A stretch of DNA of 64,000 bases from the NCBI RefSeq assembly GCF_900199215.1, contig NZ_FZQA01000006.1, forward strand, positions 1 to 64,000, in the 5' to 3' direction. Under the pieces are notes generated by a model that saw only the letters and a program-made list of their open reading frames with translations, was not told the DNA's origin and did no database searches. Made by a program: the position numbers and the translations under genes. The DNA comes from Amphiplicatus metriothermophilus. GTDB lineage: Bacteria > Pseudomonadota > Alphaproteobacteria > Caulobacterales > Parvularculaceae. Position 1 is the stretch's first letter. The number at the start of each line of letters is the position of its first letter. Shown here piece after piece: positions 27,911-37,739 of the stretch.

Positions 27911-29355
27911 CAGATCACCTTTTTGACGAAGTTGATGATGCGCGCGGTTTTGTCCGTATAGGGCGGATGCAGCATCCCCCCGCTGGAGAGTCGGCTTGCT
28001 TGGAAGACAGGCTTCATGTGCGAGAAGGTCTCGAAGCCCGCCTCGCCGTGATAGGCGCCCTGGCCGCTCGCGCCGACGCCGCCGAAGGGCAGGTTTTCCT
28101 GCGCCACATGCCAGAGCGTTCCGTTGACGGTGACGCCGCCGGCGACGGTGCGCTTGAGCGCCTTGTCGCGCGTCTCAGCGTCGCGGCCGAACCAGTAAAG
28201 CGCGAGCGGGCGCTCGCCGGCGTTGACCCGGGCGATGGCGTCGTCGGCGTTCTCGACCGCGAGCACCGGCAGAACGGGGCCGAAGATCTCCTCCTTCATG
28301 AGGCGGATCGTCTCCGGCGGCTCGACGACGATCGTGAAAGGCAGCTTGCGCCGGGGATGCAGCGCGTTGGCCGAGCCGACCTCGACGATGCGCGCGCCGG
28401 CCGCGCGGGCCTCTTCGACCATCTCCTTCAGCCGCGCGAAATGGCGGTCCGAGACGACGGCCGTATAGTCCGGCGTCGTATCGATCTCGGGATAGAGCGC
28501 GCGCGCCGCTTCGGCGACGGCCTCGACCGTCGCGTCGAGCCGGCCGCGGGGCGCGAGGACATAGTCCGGCGCCACGCAGGTCTGGCCGGCGTTGAACAGC
28601 TTGCCGTGAGCGATGGCGCGCGCGGCGGCGGCGAGATCGGCGCTCTCGTCGATGATCGCCGGCGACTTGCCGCCGAGCTCCAGCGTCGTCGGCGTGAGGT
28701 TTTTCGCGGCGGCTTCGGCGATGCGACGGCCCACCGCCGTCGAGCCGGTGAACAGAAGATGGTCGAAGGGAATTTCGGCGAAAGCCGCGCCGGTCTCGAC
28801 CCCGCCGACGGCGACGGCGAGCACGCGCTCGTCGAATTCGCGGCCCAGAATTTCCTTCATCAGCGCGCTCGTGCGCGGGGTGATCTCGCTCGGCTTGATC
28901 ATCACCCGGTCGCCCGCGGCGAGGGCCGCCGCCGCCGGCGACAGGGCGAGCTGAAGGGGGTAGTTCCAGGGCGCGATGATCCCGACGACGCCCAGCGGCT
29001 GCGGGACGATCCGGCTCCTGCCGGGCAGCATGTGGAGCGGCGTGGCGACCCGGCGCGGGCGCATCCAGCGGGCGAGACGGCGCCGGGCGTGACGGATCGC
29101 GCCGAGGGTCGTCAGCACCTCGCCGATGAGCGTTTCGGCGCGCGCGCGCCCGTCGAAATCGGCGCTGATCGCTTCGACGATGCGTTCTTCGTTCGTCTCG
29201 ACCGCGCGTTCGAGCGCGTCGAGCCAGGCCGCGCGCGTCGCCTGCGACGGATAGGGCTCCTCGGCGAAGGCCTGTTTCTGCAGGGCGAAGACGGCGCGGA
29301 GGCGGGCGGCTACGTCGCCGCGATCCTCCGCGGCGCGCGCGGAATCGGCGCCCAT
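27910..29355 (-). CDS. Coniferyl-aldehyde-dehydrogenase-like NAD(P) aldehyde dehydrogenase
   Basis: A 481-residue aldehyde dehydrogenase of the class 3/coniferyl type. The N-terminal region (RLRAVFALQKQAFAEEPYPS, AISADFDGRARAET) is characteristic of that subgroup. It also has VVGIIAPWNYPLQLAL, FTGSTAVGRRIAEAA, TLELGGKSPAII and the catalytic Cys in FNAGQTCVAPDY. The hydrophobic/basic C-terminus (ARIINFVKKVI) is common in membrane-associated fatty-aldehyde relatives. AGGAGG precedes the start. It is the first gene of a two-gene operon with the GMC dehydrogenase, suggesting oxidation of an aromatic or long-chain alcohol. Confidence 0.92.
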   Translation of the reverse strand: MGADSARAAEDRGDVAARLRAVFALQKQAFAEEPYPSQATRAAWLDALERAVETNEERIVEAISADFDGRARAETLIGEVLTTLGAIRHARRRLARWMRPRRVATPLHMLPGRSRIVPQPLGVVGIIAPWNYPLQLALSPAAAALAAGDRVMIKPSEITPRTSALMKEILGREFDERVLAVAVGGVETGAAFAEIPFDHLLFTGSTAVGRRIAEAAAKNLTPTTLELGGKSPAIIDESADLAAAARAIAHGKLFNAGQTCVAPDYVLAPRGRLDATVEAVAEAARALYPEIDTTPDYTAVVSDRHFARLKEMVEEARAAGARIVEVGSANALHPRRKLPFTIVVEPPETIRLMKEEIFGPVLPVLAVENADDAIARVNAGERPLALYWFGRDAETRDKALKRTVAGGVTVNGTLWHVAQENLPFGGVGASGQGAYHGEAGFETFSHMKPVFQASRLSSGGMLHPPYTDKTARIINFVKKVI

Positions 29356-29486
29356 GGCGTTCCTCCTGTTCAGCCTTTGGCGGCTTCTCCTTAACGCCTT
29401 GATCGTGCGGCGCCTTCCGGCGTCTGTCTACAGCCGCGCGCAGACTCGCGCAGTCCGGCGATCATTGCTCTAGAAGGAAAGGGAAC

Positions 29487-29562
29487 TGGTGGAGCAGAGG
29501 GGAATCGAACCCCTGACCTCGACATTGCGAACGTCGCGCTCTCCCAACTGAGCTACTGCCCC
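29487..29562 (-). tRNA. tRNA-Ala (CGC)
   Basis: A 76-nt tRNA with encoded CCA. The acceptor GGGGCAG/CTGCTCC contains the G3:U70 pair that defines alanine identity. The anticodon loop TTCGCAA reads CGC. D-arm and T-arm are standard. Confidence 0.95.
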
Positions 29563-30210
29563 AAGTCTGGGATATATGGGAGCGCCGTCTTACGGGCGCG
29601 CCCGCACGCTGTCAATCGGGGGACCGGGGCGGCCCGGCGAGGCGCGCGCCAGGCCGGGCGAGCCCGTCCGGCCGGTCGCCGGATCGGCGGCGGCGCGCTC
29701 TGGCGCGGGCCCCGGCAAGGCGGGACCGCCCGACGCCGCGGCGGACGGCCGCGCCCGTCCCCGCGCCGTCCGGGGAGAAAGCCTGCGCCGGCCTGGATAA
29801 GGGCTGCATACGGATGATCTCCGCCGCGAATCGGCCCGTCTCTCCAAGGGGCGGCCCGCCGCCGCGCCGCCAGGCCCGGATTCGACCGGCCCGGGATCAT
29901 CCGCCCAAACGTTCCGGAAACAAAATAATCCGCATTGCGACGGACAGGGCATGTCGCAGCGCAAAATACGTCTCCGGACTGACTTTCCGTGCGGGCCGGT
30001 CGTCGGCGTGCGGAGGCTTTGCGGCGCGCCCGGACCGCGCTACAATGCGCCTTCAGCCTTGTCGGCGAAAAGGACGGGAGAAACAGTCGCTTGCAAGGCG
30101 CGCGGTCCGGCGGCGACGCCCCTGGCCCGGCATGTGACAGCGTTCCGTATCAAGACTGGCGGCGCGGCGGCGAACGGCCGCGGCCCGGCTATCCGGATGG
30201 AGGCATCGGA
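29563..30210. other. Gene-free spacer upstream of the PuuD-like gene
   Basis: About 650 bases of extremely GC-rich DNA turning less GC-rich after 29910 (AAACAAAATAATCCGC). Open frames on both strands translate to low-complexity Arg/Pro/Gly sequence. I see no gene or structured RNA I can support. The last part must hold the promoter of the rightward PuuD-like gene, whose GGAGG lies at about 30199-30203. Confidence 0.45.
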
Positions 30211-30837
30211 ATGACGGCTGTGCTCACCAATCTCAGAAACGCAGTGATCGCCGGCGTCGCGCTCGCCGTCGTGCTGCTCCTGCTTTACGCTTTCGCCTGG
30301 AGCGGGGCGTTCGACCGGACCTTCTGGTCGTTCCTGTTCCGCTGGCTGCATGTCGTCTCGGGCGTCATGTGGATCGGGCTTCTGTGGTATTTCAATTTCG
30401 TCCAGATCCCGACCATGCCGAAGATCCCGGACGAGCAGAAACCGGCGATCGGCAAGCATATCGCGCCCTCGGCGCTGTTCTGGTTCCGCTGGGCGGCGAT
30501 GTCGACCATCGTGACGGGGCTCATTCTCGCCTGGCTCAACAATTACATCGTCGAAGCGATCACCATCGGCGCCGTCGACAATTTCGCGGTGGCGGGCCAT
30601 ACGGTGATCGGAATCGGCATGTGGCTGGGCGCGATCATGTGGTTCAACGTCTGGTTCGTGATCTGGCCGAACCAGAAAAAGGCGCTCAACATCGCCGACA
30701 GGTTCCCCAATCTCGACGCCGACGCCAAGGCGAAGGCCGCGCGCACGGCGATGCTCTTTTCACGGACGAACACGGTTTTGTCCATTCCCATGCTGTTCTG
30801 CATGGTGGCCGCGCAGAGCCTGTTCCGCATTTCCTGA
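30211..30837 (+). CDS. PuuD-like membrane protein (urate hydroxylase membrane domain, no cytochrome c part)
   Basis: A 208-residue integral membrane protein with about five membrane segments. WLHVVSGVMWIGLLWYFNFV, SALFWFRWAAM, FNVWFVIWPNQKKAL and SRTNTVLSIPMLF are the conserved blocks of the PuuD N-terminal membrane domain (PF06181). Full PuuD enzymes, about 400 residues, carry a C-terminal cytochrome c domain that is absent here, as is any CxxCH. No purine-catabolism genes are nearby, so urate oxidation is not assured; it may be a heme-binding membrane protein of another function. A strong terminator follows, so it looks monocistronic. Confidence 0.85.
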   Translation: MTAVLTNLRNAVIAGVALAVVLLLLYAFAWSGAFDRTFWSFLFRWLHVVSGVMWIGLLWYFNFVQIPTMPKIPDEQKPAIGKHIAPSALFWFRWAAMSTIVTGLILAWLNNYIVEAITIGAVDNFAVAGHTVIGIGMWLGAIMWFNVWFVIWPNQKKALNIADRFPNLDADAKAKAARTAMLFSRTNTVLSIPMLFCMVAAQSLFRIS

Positions 30838-30865
30838 GGGGGCGCCGACAGGCCGCAGCGCAAGA

Positions 30866-30892
30866 AAGCGGGCGCGCGAGCGCCCGCTTTTT
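30866..30892 (+). terminator. Rho-independent terminator after the PuuD-like gene
   Basis: A perfect 9-bp stem AGCGGGCGC/GCGCCCGCT (30867-30875 with 30880-30888), GCGA tetraloop and a T run, 29 nt past the stop codon. Confidence 0.88.
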
Positions 30893-31052
30893 CCGTCCGG
30901 GGCTCCGCGCGGGTCTTGCTCCGGGCCCGGCGGGCTGCAATTAACGCGGGACGCGGCCGATTTTGCGGTGCAATATGCCCCGCCGCCGGCCCGCCGCCGC
31001 CGGGCTGCGGCGCGCCGCGCAGAAAACAGCAGACCAGCCAGGGAAGGAACCG

Positions 31053-33209
31053 ATGATCGAGAAAGCCGGCCTGAAAGTCGCCCCCGTTCTCGCCGCCTTC
31101 GTCGAGGAGGAGGCCCTGCCCGGAACCGGGGTCGGCGCGGACGCCTTCTGGAGCGGGCTCGCCGACATCGTCGAGACGCTCGGGCCGAAGAACCGCGCGC
31201 TGCTCGCGCGCCGCGACGCGCTGCAGGAAAAGCTCGACGACTGGCATCGGTCCCGTGCCGGCGCGGCCTTCGACGCCGCTTCCTATCAGGCGTTCCTGCG
31301 CGAGATCGGCTATCTCGTCGAGGAGCCTGCGCCGTTCTCCGTCGAGACTGCGAATGTCGACCCTGAGCTGTGCGCCGTCGCGGGCCCGCAGCTCGTCGTG
31401 CCGGCGAGCAACGCGCGCTACGCCCTCAACGCGGCGAACGCCCGCTGGGGCAGCCTTTACGACGCGCTTTACGGCACGGACGCCATTCCCGAAACGGACG
31501 GCGCCGAGCGGGGCCGGAGCTATAATCCGAAACGCGGCGCCAAGGTCATCGCCTTCGCCAAGGCGTTTCTCGACCGCGCCGCGCCGCTGGCGAAAGGCGC
31601 CCACGCCGAGGCGACGGCCTATCGCGTGGAGAAGGGCGCGCTCGTCGTCGAGACCGCCGCCGGCGCGACAGGGCTGGCGAGCCCGGAGAAATTCGCCGGC
31701 TATCGCGGCGCGCCCGAAGCGCCGGAGGCGATCCTTCTGCGCAATCACGGGCTGCATGTCGAGATCGCCGTCGACCGCGCGCACCCGATCGGCAGGGACG
31801 ATGCCGCCGGGGTCGCCGACGTGATCGTCGAAGCGGCGGTGAGCGCGATCATCGACTGCGAGGATTCCGTCGCCGCCGTCGATGCGGAAGACAAGACGCG
31901 GGTCTATCGCAACTGGCTCGGCCTGATGAGAGGCGACCTCGCGGCCCGCTTCGAGAAGGGCGGGCGCGAGATGGAGCGCCGGCTCGAGCCGGACCGCGCT
32001 TATGTGTCGCCGGCGGGCGAGGCCTTCACGCTGCCGGGTCGGGCGATGCTGCTCGTGCGCAATGTCGGGCATCATATGTATACGGACGCGGTGCTCGACC
32101 GCGCGGGACGGGAGATTCCCGAAACCTTCCTTGACGCGGCCGTCACGTCGCTCGTCGCGATGCACGACCTCAAGGGCGCCGGCGCCATGCGCAACAGCCG
32201 CGCCGGTTCTGTGTACATCGTCAAACCCAAGCTGCACGGGCCGGAGGAGGTCGCCTTCGCGACGGAGCTCTTCGCGCGCGTCGAGGACATGCTGGGCCTC
32301 GCGCGAAACACGCTGAAGATGGGCGTGATGGACGAGGAGCGGCGGACCTCCGCCAATCTCGCCGCCTGCATCCATGCGGCGCGCGCGCGTCTCGTGTTCA
32401 TCAACACGGGCTTTCTCGATCGCACCGGCGACGAGATTCACACGATCATGGAAGGCGGGCCGGTCATCCGCAAGAACGAGATGAAGGACGCCGCCTGGAT
32501 CAAAGCCTACGAGGCGCGCAATGTCGGGATCGGCCTCGCCTGCGGCCTCAAGGGCAAGGCGCAGATCGGCAAGGGCATGTGGGCCGCGCCCGACCGCATG
32601 GCCGACATGCTCGCGCAGAAGATCGTTCATCCCGAAGCGGGCGCGACGACGGCATGGGTTCCGTCCCCGACCGCGGCGACGCTCCACGCGCTGCATTATC
32701 ACGAGGTCGACGTCTTCGCCCGGCAGGAGGCGCTGAAAGGCCAGGGGACGGGCGATCTCGACGCGCTGCTGACCCCGCCGCTCGCGCCGGGGCGCAATTT
32801 CAGCCCCGAGGAGATCCGCGAGGAGCTGGAAAACAACGCCCAGGGCATTCTCGGCTATGTCTCGCGCTGGGTCGATCAGGGCGTCGGCTGCTCGAAAGTG
32901 CCGGACATTCACGACGTCGGGCTGATGGAGGACCGGGCCACCTTGCGCATTTCCTCCCAGCATATCGCCAACTGGCTGCGTCACGGCGTCGTCGCGCGCG
33001 AGGAGGTTCTCGAGACGCTCAAGCGCATGGCGGCCGTGGTCGATCGTCAGAACAGGGACGATCCGAACTACCGGCCGATGGCGCCCGGTTTCGACGGACC
33101 GGCCTTCCGCGCGGCCTGCGATCTAGTCTTCGACGGCGCCGCGCAGCCCAACGGCTACACCGAGTTCATTCTCACGCGCCGGCGCCGCGAAGCGAAAGCG
33201 CGCGGATAG
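31053..33209 (+). CDS. glcB: Malate synthase G
   Basis: A 718-residue enzyme, the size of isoform G (isoform A is about 530). Characteristic blocks include [87 protein letters not shown] and [20 protein letters not shown]. It condenses glyoxylate with acetyl-CoA to malate in the cytoplasm. The start at 31053 has GGGAAGGA upstream. No isocitrate lyase lies in the window, so glyoxylate could come from glycolate or purine routes as well as from the glyoxylate shunt. Confidence 0.97.
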   Translation: MIEKAGLKVAPVLAAFVEEEALPGTGVGADAFWSGLADIVETLGPKNRALLARRDALQEKLDDWHRSRAGAAFDAASYQAFLREIGYLVEEPAPFSVETANVDPELCAVAGPQLVVPASNARYALNAANARWGSLYDALYGTDAIPETDGAERGRSYNPKRGAKVIAFAKAFLDRAAPLAKGAHAEATAYRVEKGALVVETAAGATGLASPEKFAGYRGAPEAPEAILLRNHGLHVEIAVDRAHPIGRDDAAGVADVIVEAAVSAIIDCEDSVAAVDAEDKTRVYRNWLGLMRGDLAARFEKGGREMERRLEPDRAYVSPAGEAFTLPGRAMLLVRNVGHHMYTDAVLDRAGREIPETFLDAAVTSLVAMHDLKGAGAMRNSRAGSVYIVKPKLHGPEEVAFATELFARVEDMLGLARNTLKMGVMDEERRTSANLAACIHAARARLVFINTGFLDRTGDEIHTIMEGGPVIRKNEMKDAAWIKAYEARNVGIGLACGLKGKAQIGKGMWAAPDRMADMLAQKIVHPEAGATTAWVPSPTAATLHALHYHEVDVFARQEALKGQGTGDLDALLTPPLAPGRNFSPEEIREELENNAQGILGYVSRWVDQGVGCSKVPDIHDVGLMEDRATLRISSQHIANWLRHGVVAREEVLETLKRMAAVVDRQNRDDPNYRPMAPGFDGPAFRAACDLVFDGAAQPNGYTEFILTRRRREAKARG

Positions 33210-33277
33210 AGACGGTTTCGCCTCGTGCGCGGCGCGCGGCCGTTCTATGATGGAGCCTGAGAAACAAGGAGGCTCTC

Positions 33278-34387
33278 ATGAAGACGCGCGCCGCGGTCGC
33301 ATTCGAACCGAAAAAGCCGCTCGAAATCGTCGAACTCGATCTCGAAGGCCCCAAAGCCGGCGAGGCGCTCGTCGAAATCAAGGCGACGGGCGTGTGTCAC
33401 ACCGACGCCTACACGCTCGACGGCCTCGATTCGGAAGGAATCTTTCCCTCCGTCCTCGGCCATGAGGGCGCCGGGATCGTGCGCGAGGTCGGCCCGGGCG
33501 TGACGTCGGTCGCGCCGGGCGATCATGTGATCCCGCTCTACACGCCCGAATGCCGCCAGTGCAAAACCTGCCTGTCGCGCAAATCCAATCTGTGCACGGC
33601 CATTCGCGCCACCCAGGGCAAGGGCCTGATGCCGGACGGGACGACGCGCTTTTCCTACAAGGGAAAGCCGATCCATCATTACATGGGCTGCTCGACTTTC
33701 TCGAACTACACGGTGCTGCCGGAGATCGCGCTGGCGAAAATCCGCAAGGATGCGCCGTTCGAGACGACCTGCTATATCGGCTGCGGCGTGACCACCGGCG
33801 TCGGCGCGGTCGTCAACACGGCGAAAGTGACGCCGGGCGCGAACGTGGTCGTCTTCGGGCTCGGCGGCATCGGCCTCAACGTCGTGCAGGGCGCGCGACT
33901 GGTCGGCGCGGGCATGATCGTCGGCGTGGACATCAACGACGCCAAGGAGGAATGGGGCCGCCGCTTCGGCATGACCCATTTCGTCAATCCGAAAAAAATA
34001 GACGGCGACATCGTGCAGCATATCGTCGCGCTGACCGACGGCGGGGCGGATTACAGCTTCGACTGCACCGGGAACGTCGACGTGATGCGCCAGGCGCTCG
34101 AATGCTGCCATCGCGGCTGGGGCGAGAGCGTCATTATCGGCGTGGCCGAGGCGGGAAAGGAGATTTCGACCCGCCCCTTCCAGCTTGTGACCGGGCGGGT
34201 GTGGAAAGGCACGGCCTTCGGCGGCGCGCGCGGGCGCACCGACACGCCGAAATTCGTCGACTGGTACATGAGCGGGAAGATCGAGATCGACCCGATGATC
34301 ACCCATGTGCTGAAGCTGGAAGAGATCAACACGGCGTTCGATCTGATGCATGAGGGAAAGTCGATCCGTTCCGTGATCGTTTATTGA
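33278..34387 (+). CDS. frmA: S-(hydroxymethyl)glutathione dehydrogenase (class III alcohol dehydrogenase)
   Basis: A 369-residue zinc alcohol dehydrogenase of class III. The catalytic zinc ligands are in [10 protein letters not shown] and GHEGAGIV, the structural zinc cluster is [15 protein letters not shown], and the NAD site is [15 protein letters not shown]. The arginine-bearing [20 protein letters not shown] block is typical of the glutathione-dependent class. It oxidises the glutathione-formaldehyde adduct to S-formylglutathione, and can also reduce S-nitrosoglutathione. AAGGAGG precedes the start. fghA follows after 11 nt, giving the complete detoxification pair. Confidence 0.97.
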   Translation: MKTRAAVAFEPKKPLEIVELDLEGPKAGEALVEIKATGVCHTDAYTLDGLDSEGIFPSVLGHEGAGIVREVGPGVTSVAPGDHVIPLYTPECRQCKTCLSRKSNLCTAIRATQGKGLMPDGTTRFSYKGKPIHHYMGCSTFSNYTVLPEIALAKIRKDAPFETTCYIGCGVTTGVGAVVNTAKVTPGANVVVFGLGGIGLNVVQGARLVGAGMIVGVDINDAKEEWGRRFGMTHFVNPKKIDGDIVQHIVALTDGGADYSFDCTGNVDVMRQALECCHRGWGESVIIGVAEAGKEISTRPFQLVTGRVWKGTAFGGARGRTDTPKFVDWYMSGKIEIDPMITHVLKLEEINTAFDLMHEGKSIRSVIVY

Positions 34388-34398
34388 CGGAGGCGGCG

Positions 34399-35238
34399 AT
34401 GAGCCTGGAGCTCAAGTCTTCGAGCAAGTCCTTCGGCGGCGAGCAGCGCATCTACGCCCATGCCTCGGCCGAGACGAAGACGGCCATGCGATTCGGCCTC
34501 TATCTGCCGCCGGGAGAGGGGCCGTTTCCGGCGCTGTTCTGGCTGTCGGGCCTGACCTGCACCGAGGAGAACTTCATCGCGAAAGCCGGGGCGCAGCGCC
34601 TGGCCGCCGCGCTCGGCCTCGTCATCGTCGCGCCGGACACGAGCCCGCGCGGGCCGGATGTTCCCGACGATCCGGACGGCGCCTACGATTTCGGTCTCGG
34701 CGCCGGCTTTTACGTCGATGCGGCAGAAGCGCCGTGGTCGGCGCATTACCGGATGCGCAGCTATGTCGAGAAGGAGCTTTACGCGCTGGTCCTTTCCGAA
34801 TTTCCCGTCGCGGAGGGCCGCGTCGGGATTTTCGGCCATTCCATGGGCGGGCACGGCGCGCTGACCATGGCGCTGCGCGATCCGGCGCGGTTTCGCTCGG
34901 TCTCGGCCTTCGCGCCGATCGCCTCGCCGATGAACTGCCCGTGGGGACGCAAGGCGCTCGCCGGCTATCTGGGCGCGGACGAATCGCGCTGGCGGGAATA
35001 CGACGCCTGCGCGCTCATCGAAGACGGGGCGCGCGTTGCGGACATGCTGGTCGATCAGGGAACGGCGGACCCGTTTCTCGAAGAGCAGCTGAAGCCCGCG
35101 CTGCTGGTCAAGGCCTGCGCTGCGGCGGGCCAGCCGCTCGCCTTGCGCCGGCAGGAAGGCTACGACCACAGCTATTACTTCATCGCGAGCTTCGTCGACG
35201 ATCACCTGCGCTGGCACCATGAACGCCTGACGGCGTGA
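34399..35238 (+). CDS. fghA: S-formylglutathione hydrolase
   Basis: A 279-residue esterase-D-type hydrolase, normal length. The nucleophile Ser is in FGHSMGGHGALTMAL, the acid is in the LVDQGTADPF region and the His in YDHSYYFIASFVDDHL. LSGLTCTEENFIAKAGAQR is the family signature near the N-terminus. It releases formate and glutathione from the FrmA product. The start at 34399 was chosen over 34384 because GGAGG sits five bases ahead. It is convergent with the universal stress protein gene. Confidence 0.96.
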   Translation: MSLELKSSSKSFGGEQRIYAHASAETKTAMRFGLYLPPGEGPFPALFWLSGLTCTEENFIAKAGAQRLAAALGLVIVAPDTSPRGPDVPDDPDGAYDFGLGAGFYVDAAEAPWSAHYRMRSYVEKELYALVLSEFPVAEGRVGIFGHSMGGHGALTMALRDPARFRSVSAFAPIASPMNCPWGRKALAGYLGADESRWREYDACALIEDGARVADMLVDQGTADPFLEEQLKPALLVKACAAAGQPLALRRQEGYDHSYYFIASFVDDHLRWHHERLTA

Positions 35239-35256
35239 GCCGGCGCCCGGAGCCGG

Positions 35257-35748
35257 TCAGGCGCGCGCCTTCATCACCTTGTCGGCGTAGGACCGGGTGA
35301 CGAGGAACACGCCGCACGGCGCTTCGCGGATGAGCTCGCGCGAGGAGGCGCCCTGAAACAGGCGTCCCCAGAAACCGCGCTGGTGCGAGCCGGTGACAAT
35401 GAGATCGGCGTCGACCTCCTGGGCGTAGGCGGCGACGGCGTGGGCTGGCTCGCCGTCGAGCGCCCTGACGACGGCGTCCGGCGCGAGGGCGTCCGCGCGC
35501 TTCTTGAGACGCTTTTCATGGCCGGCGCGCGCCTCGCGGTCGGCGGCGATCGCTTCCTCGGTCAGCGGCGTGGCGGCGACCGGCGCGATGTCGGCGACAT
35601 AGCCGGAGGCGGTCGCGAGCGGCGGCCAGGCGCTGACCACATGCAGGCGCGCGCCGTCCTTCCGCGCAAGGCCGAGCGCGGCGAGGATGACCGCGTCGGC
35701 CAGATCGTCGTCGAGATCGATTGCGGCGACAATGGCGGCGTGCTTCAT
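35257..35748 (-). CDS. Universal stress protein (UspA family)
   Basis: A 163-residue single-domain UspA protein. The N-terminus IVAAIDLDDDLADAVILAAL and the ATP-loop region DADLIVTGSHQRGFWGRLFQ, followed by SSRELIREAPCGVFLV, fit the nucleotide-binding subgroup (G-x2-G...G-S/T). Small cytoplasmic proteins of this kind help survival under stress. Single gene between fghA and the HupE operon. Confidence 0.9.
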   Translation of the reverse strand: MKHAAIVAAIDLDDDLADAVILAALGLARKDGARLHVVSAWPPLATASGYVADIAPVAATPLTEEAIAADREARAGHEKRLKKRADALAPDAVVRALDGEPAHAVAAYAQEVDADLIVTGSHQRGFWGRLFQGASSRELIREAPCGVFLVTRSYADKVMKARA

Positions 35749-35831
35749 GGCGTCGGCCTTTCCGCGCGCGGCGCGCAGTGACGGCGGAAGCGATTATGCC
35801 CGGTTTTCGGCCCAATGGGGAGGGGCGGGCT

Positions 35832-36833
35832 TCAGGCGAGAACCGCCCAGCTTCGCTCCGCGAACCAGAAGGCCGAAACGAGGCCGAGCCCGTAGCCGGC
35901 GGCCGTTTCGCCCGAAACGGGAAAGGCGCGCGCGGCCGGCAGGGCGGGGCGCGCAAGGCGCCGCCAGAGGAAGGCGCCGGCGAGCGCGCCCGCGACGAGC
36001 AGAAGCTGGCCCGCCTCCACGCCGATGTTGAAGAACAGCAGTGCGGCGACGCGCTCCGTCTGCGGAAGGCCGATCTCCGACAGCGCCGCCGCGAATCCTG
36101 CCCCGTGCAGCAGGCCGAAGGCGCTCGCGACGAGAACCGGCCGGCGCCAGGCGAGCGTCGTCCGGTCGCCGCGGGCGATCTCGGCGGCGACGAAGACGAT
36201 CGACAGCGCGATCGTCGCCTCGACGGCGGGAACCGAGACGCGCGCGGCGTCGAGCGCGACGAGGGCGAGCGTGACCGAATGCGCGATGGTGAAGCCCGTC
36301 ACCGTGACGAGGATGCGCGGCAGGCTGCGCGCGAGGATGAGCAGCCCGAAAAGAAAGAGGATATGATCGATCCCGATCAGGATGTGCTCGACCCCCAGCA
36401 GAAAATAGTTCGCGGCGACGCCGGCGAACGCCGTCGGCGCGGCCGGCGTCCAGACGGATCGCTCCGGGCCAAGAAGAACGGACTGCGTCTCGCCGGAGCG
36501 ATAGGTCAGGCGAAACAGCGTCGCGAGCGAAGGGTTGTAGACGGGCCAATCGACGCGCGCCTCGGCGTCGCCGAGCCCGCCCTCGCAGCGATAGAGCGCG
36601 CTTCCTTCGAGCGCCGTCTCGGCAGGCCGGGAAAGCGCGATGCAGGGCGGGCCGAGGCTGGCGGTCGGCGCGTTCGCGCGCTCGACGGAGGCCGGCGCGC
36701 GCCAGCGCACGGCGTAGACGTCCTGCCCGGTCTCCTCGATGACGACCGTCAGCGGGCGGGAGTCGTGCGCGCGCGCCGCGCCCGCCGCCGCCAGCGCGAT
36801 CAGGCATAAAGCGATCCGTACGGCGAGCGTCAT
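35832..36833 (-). CDS. HupE/UreJ family membrane protein with periplasmic N-terminal domain
   Basis: A 333-residue protein. A signal peptide ends at about residue 22 (AAAGAARAHDSRP), a soluble domain of about 110 residues follows, then six or so membrane helices. The membrane part carries the conserved His motifs of HupE/UreJ: GVEHILIGIDHILFLFGLL, FTIAHSVTLALVAL and GLLHGAGFAAALSEIGLP. HupE/UreJ proteins are nickel or cobalt permeases near hydrogenases and ureases, but neither enzyme is in the window, and this longer subgroup instead clusters with PpiC and DUF3604 genes. The ATG overlaps the ppiC stop by 4 nt. Last gene of that operon. The transported metal is not established. Confidence 0.88.
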   Translation of the reverse strand: MTLAVRIALCLIALAAAGAARAHDSRPLTVVIEETGQDVYAVRWRAPASVERANAPTASLGPPCIALSRPAETALEGSALYRCEGGLGDAEARVDWPVYNPSLATLFRLTYRSGETQSVLLGPERSVWTPAAPTAFAGVAANYFLLGVEHILIGIDHILFLFGLLILARSLPRILVTVTGFTIAHSVTLALVALDAARVSVPAVEATIALSIVFVAAEIARGDRTTLAWRRPVLVASAFGLLHGAGFAAALSEIGLPQTERVAALLFFNIGVEAGQLLLVAGALAGAFLWRRLARPALPAARAFPVSGETAAGYGLGLVSAFWFAERSWAVLA

Positions 36834-37726
36834 GGCGCGGCCGGTTCGGGCGCCGCGACGCCGACGTCTTCCGCGACGACGATGTCGTATTGCGCGACGG
36901 TCTCGGCGATGACGCGCCGCTGTGCGGCTTCGCGGCGGGCGCGGGCGGCGTCCTCGGCGACCTTTTCGCGGATTTCCTCGAGCGCGGGGTCGCGCGCCGG
37001 CTCGACGGTTTTCACATAGATCGCGTGCGCGCCATGGGGCGACAGCACCGGTCCGCGCCAGACGCCGAAGGGACGGTCTTCGGCGAAGATTTCGCGCGCC
37101 GCCTCTTCGCCGAACTGCGAGGCGACGTAGTCCCAGGTGCGCTCGACGTAATTCGTATGGAAAGGAAAGCGGTCGCCGTGGCGCGTCGCCGCTTCGAACG
37201 GCGCGCCCTCGCGATTGAGCCGCTCGATCAATGCGGCCGCATCGCCGGCGGGGTCGGCGCGTTCGGCGCTGAAGAATACATGCGCGAAGGTCGCCGACGG
37301 CTGCACGCGATAGCGCGCGCGCTCGGCCTCGAAGAAGGCCCTGATCTCCTCTTCGGAGGGCGGGCCGGCTTCCGCCGCGGCCTCGACGATGAAACGCAGC
37401 TTCTGCGTCAGTCGCTGGCGGATGACATAATCGTTTTCTTCGAGGCCGAGCGCCTTCGCCTCGCGGTGGAGGACCTCTTCCTCGATGAAGTCTTCGACGA
37501 GGCGCCGCTTTTCGGCGGGGCTCATGGCGTCGAGCAGGGCCGCCGCGGCCGCCGGCTCGAACGCTTTCGAGCGGTACTGGATGAACGCCAGAAGCGCCGC
37601 GCGCGTCACCTCGATGCGCGCTTCGTCCGGCTCGGGCGGCGCGAGCGCGCTCGCCGCGGCGAAGACGAGCGCGCCGGCGGCCAGAAAATGCGTCAGCGGA
37701 TCTTTCAGTATGGAGCGCGGCGTCAT
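36830..37726 (-). CDS. PpiC-type peptidyl-prolyl isomerase, membrane-anchored
   Basis: A 298-residue parvulin-like protein. A hydrophobic N-terminal anchor (THFLAAGALVFAAASALA) is followed by a SurA-like chaperone segment (RRLVEDFIEEEVLHREAKAL, GLEENDYVIRQRLTQKLRF) and a parvulin-like domain (ATFAHVFFSAE, GAPFEAATRHGDRF, GPVLSPHGAHAIYV). It probably works in the periplasm as a folding factor for the exported proteins encoded beside it. It overlaps hupE by 4 nt and follows the DUF3604 gene after 13 nt. Confidence 0.85.
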   Translation of the reverse strand: MTPRSILKDPLTHFLAAGALVFAAASALAPPEPDEARIEVTRAALLAFIQYRSKAFEPAAAAALLDAMSPAEKRRLVEDFIEEEVLHREAKALGLEENDYVIRQRLTQKLRFIVEAAAEAGPPSEEEIRAFFEAERARYRVQPSATFAHVFFSAERADPAGDAAALIERLNREGAPFEAATRHGDRFPFHTNYVERTWDYVASQFGEEAAREIFAEDRPFGVWRGPVLSPHGAHAIYVKTVEPARDPALEEIREKVAEDAARARREAAQRRVIAETVAQYDIVVAEDVGVAAPEPAAP

Positions 37727-37739
37727 CGCTCAGGCGCGA

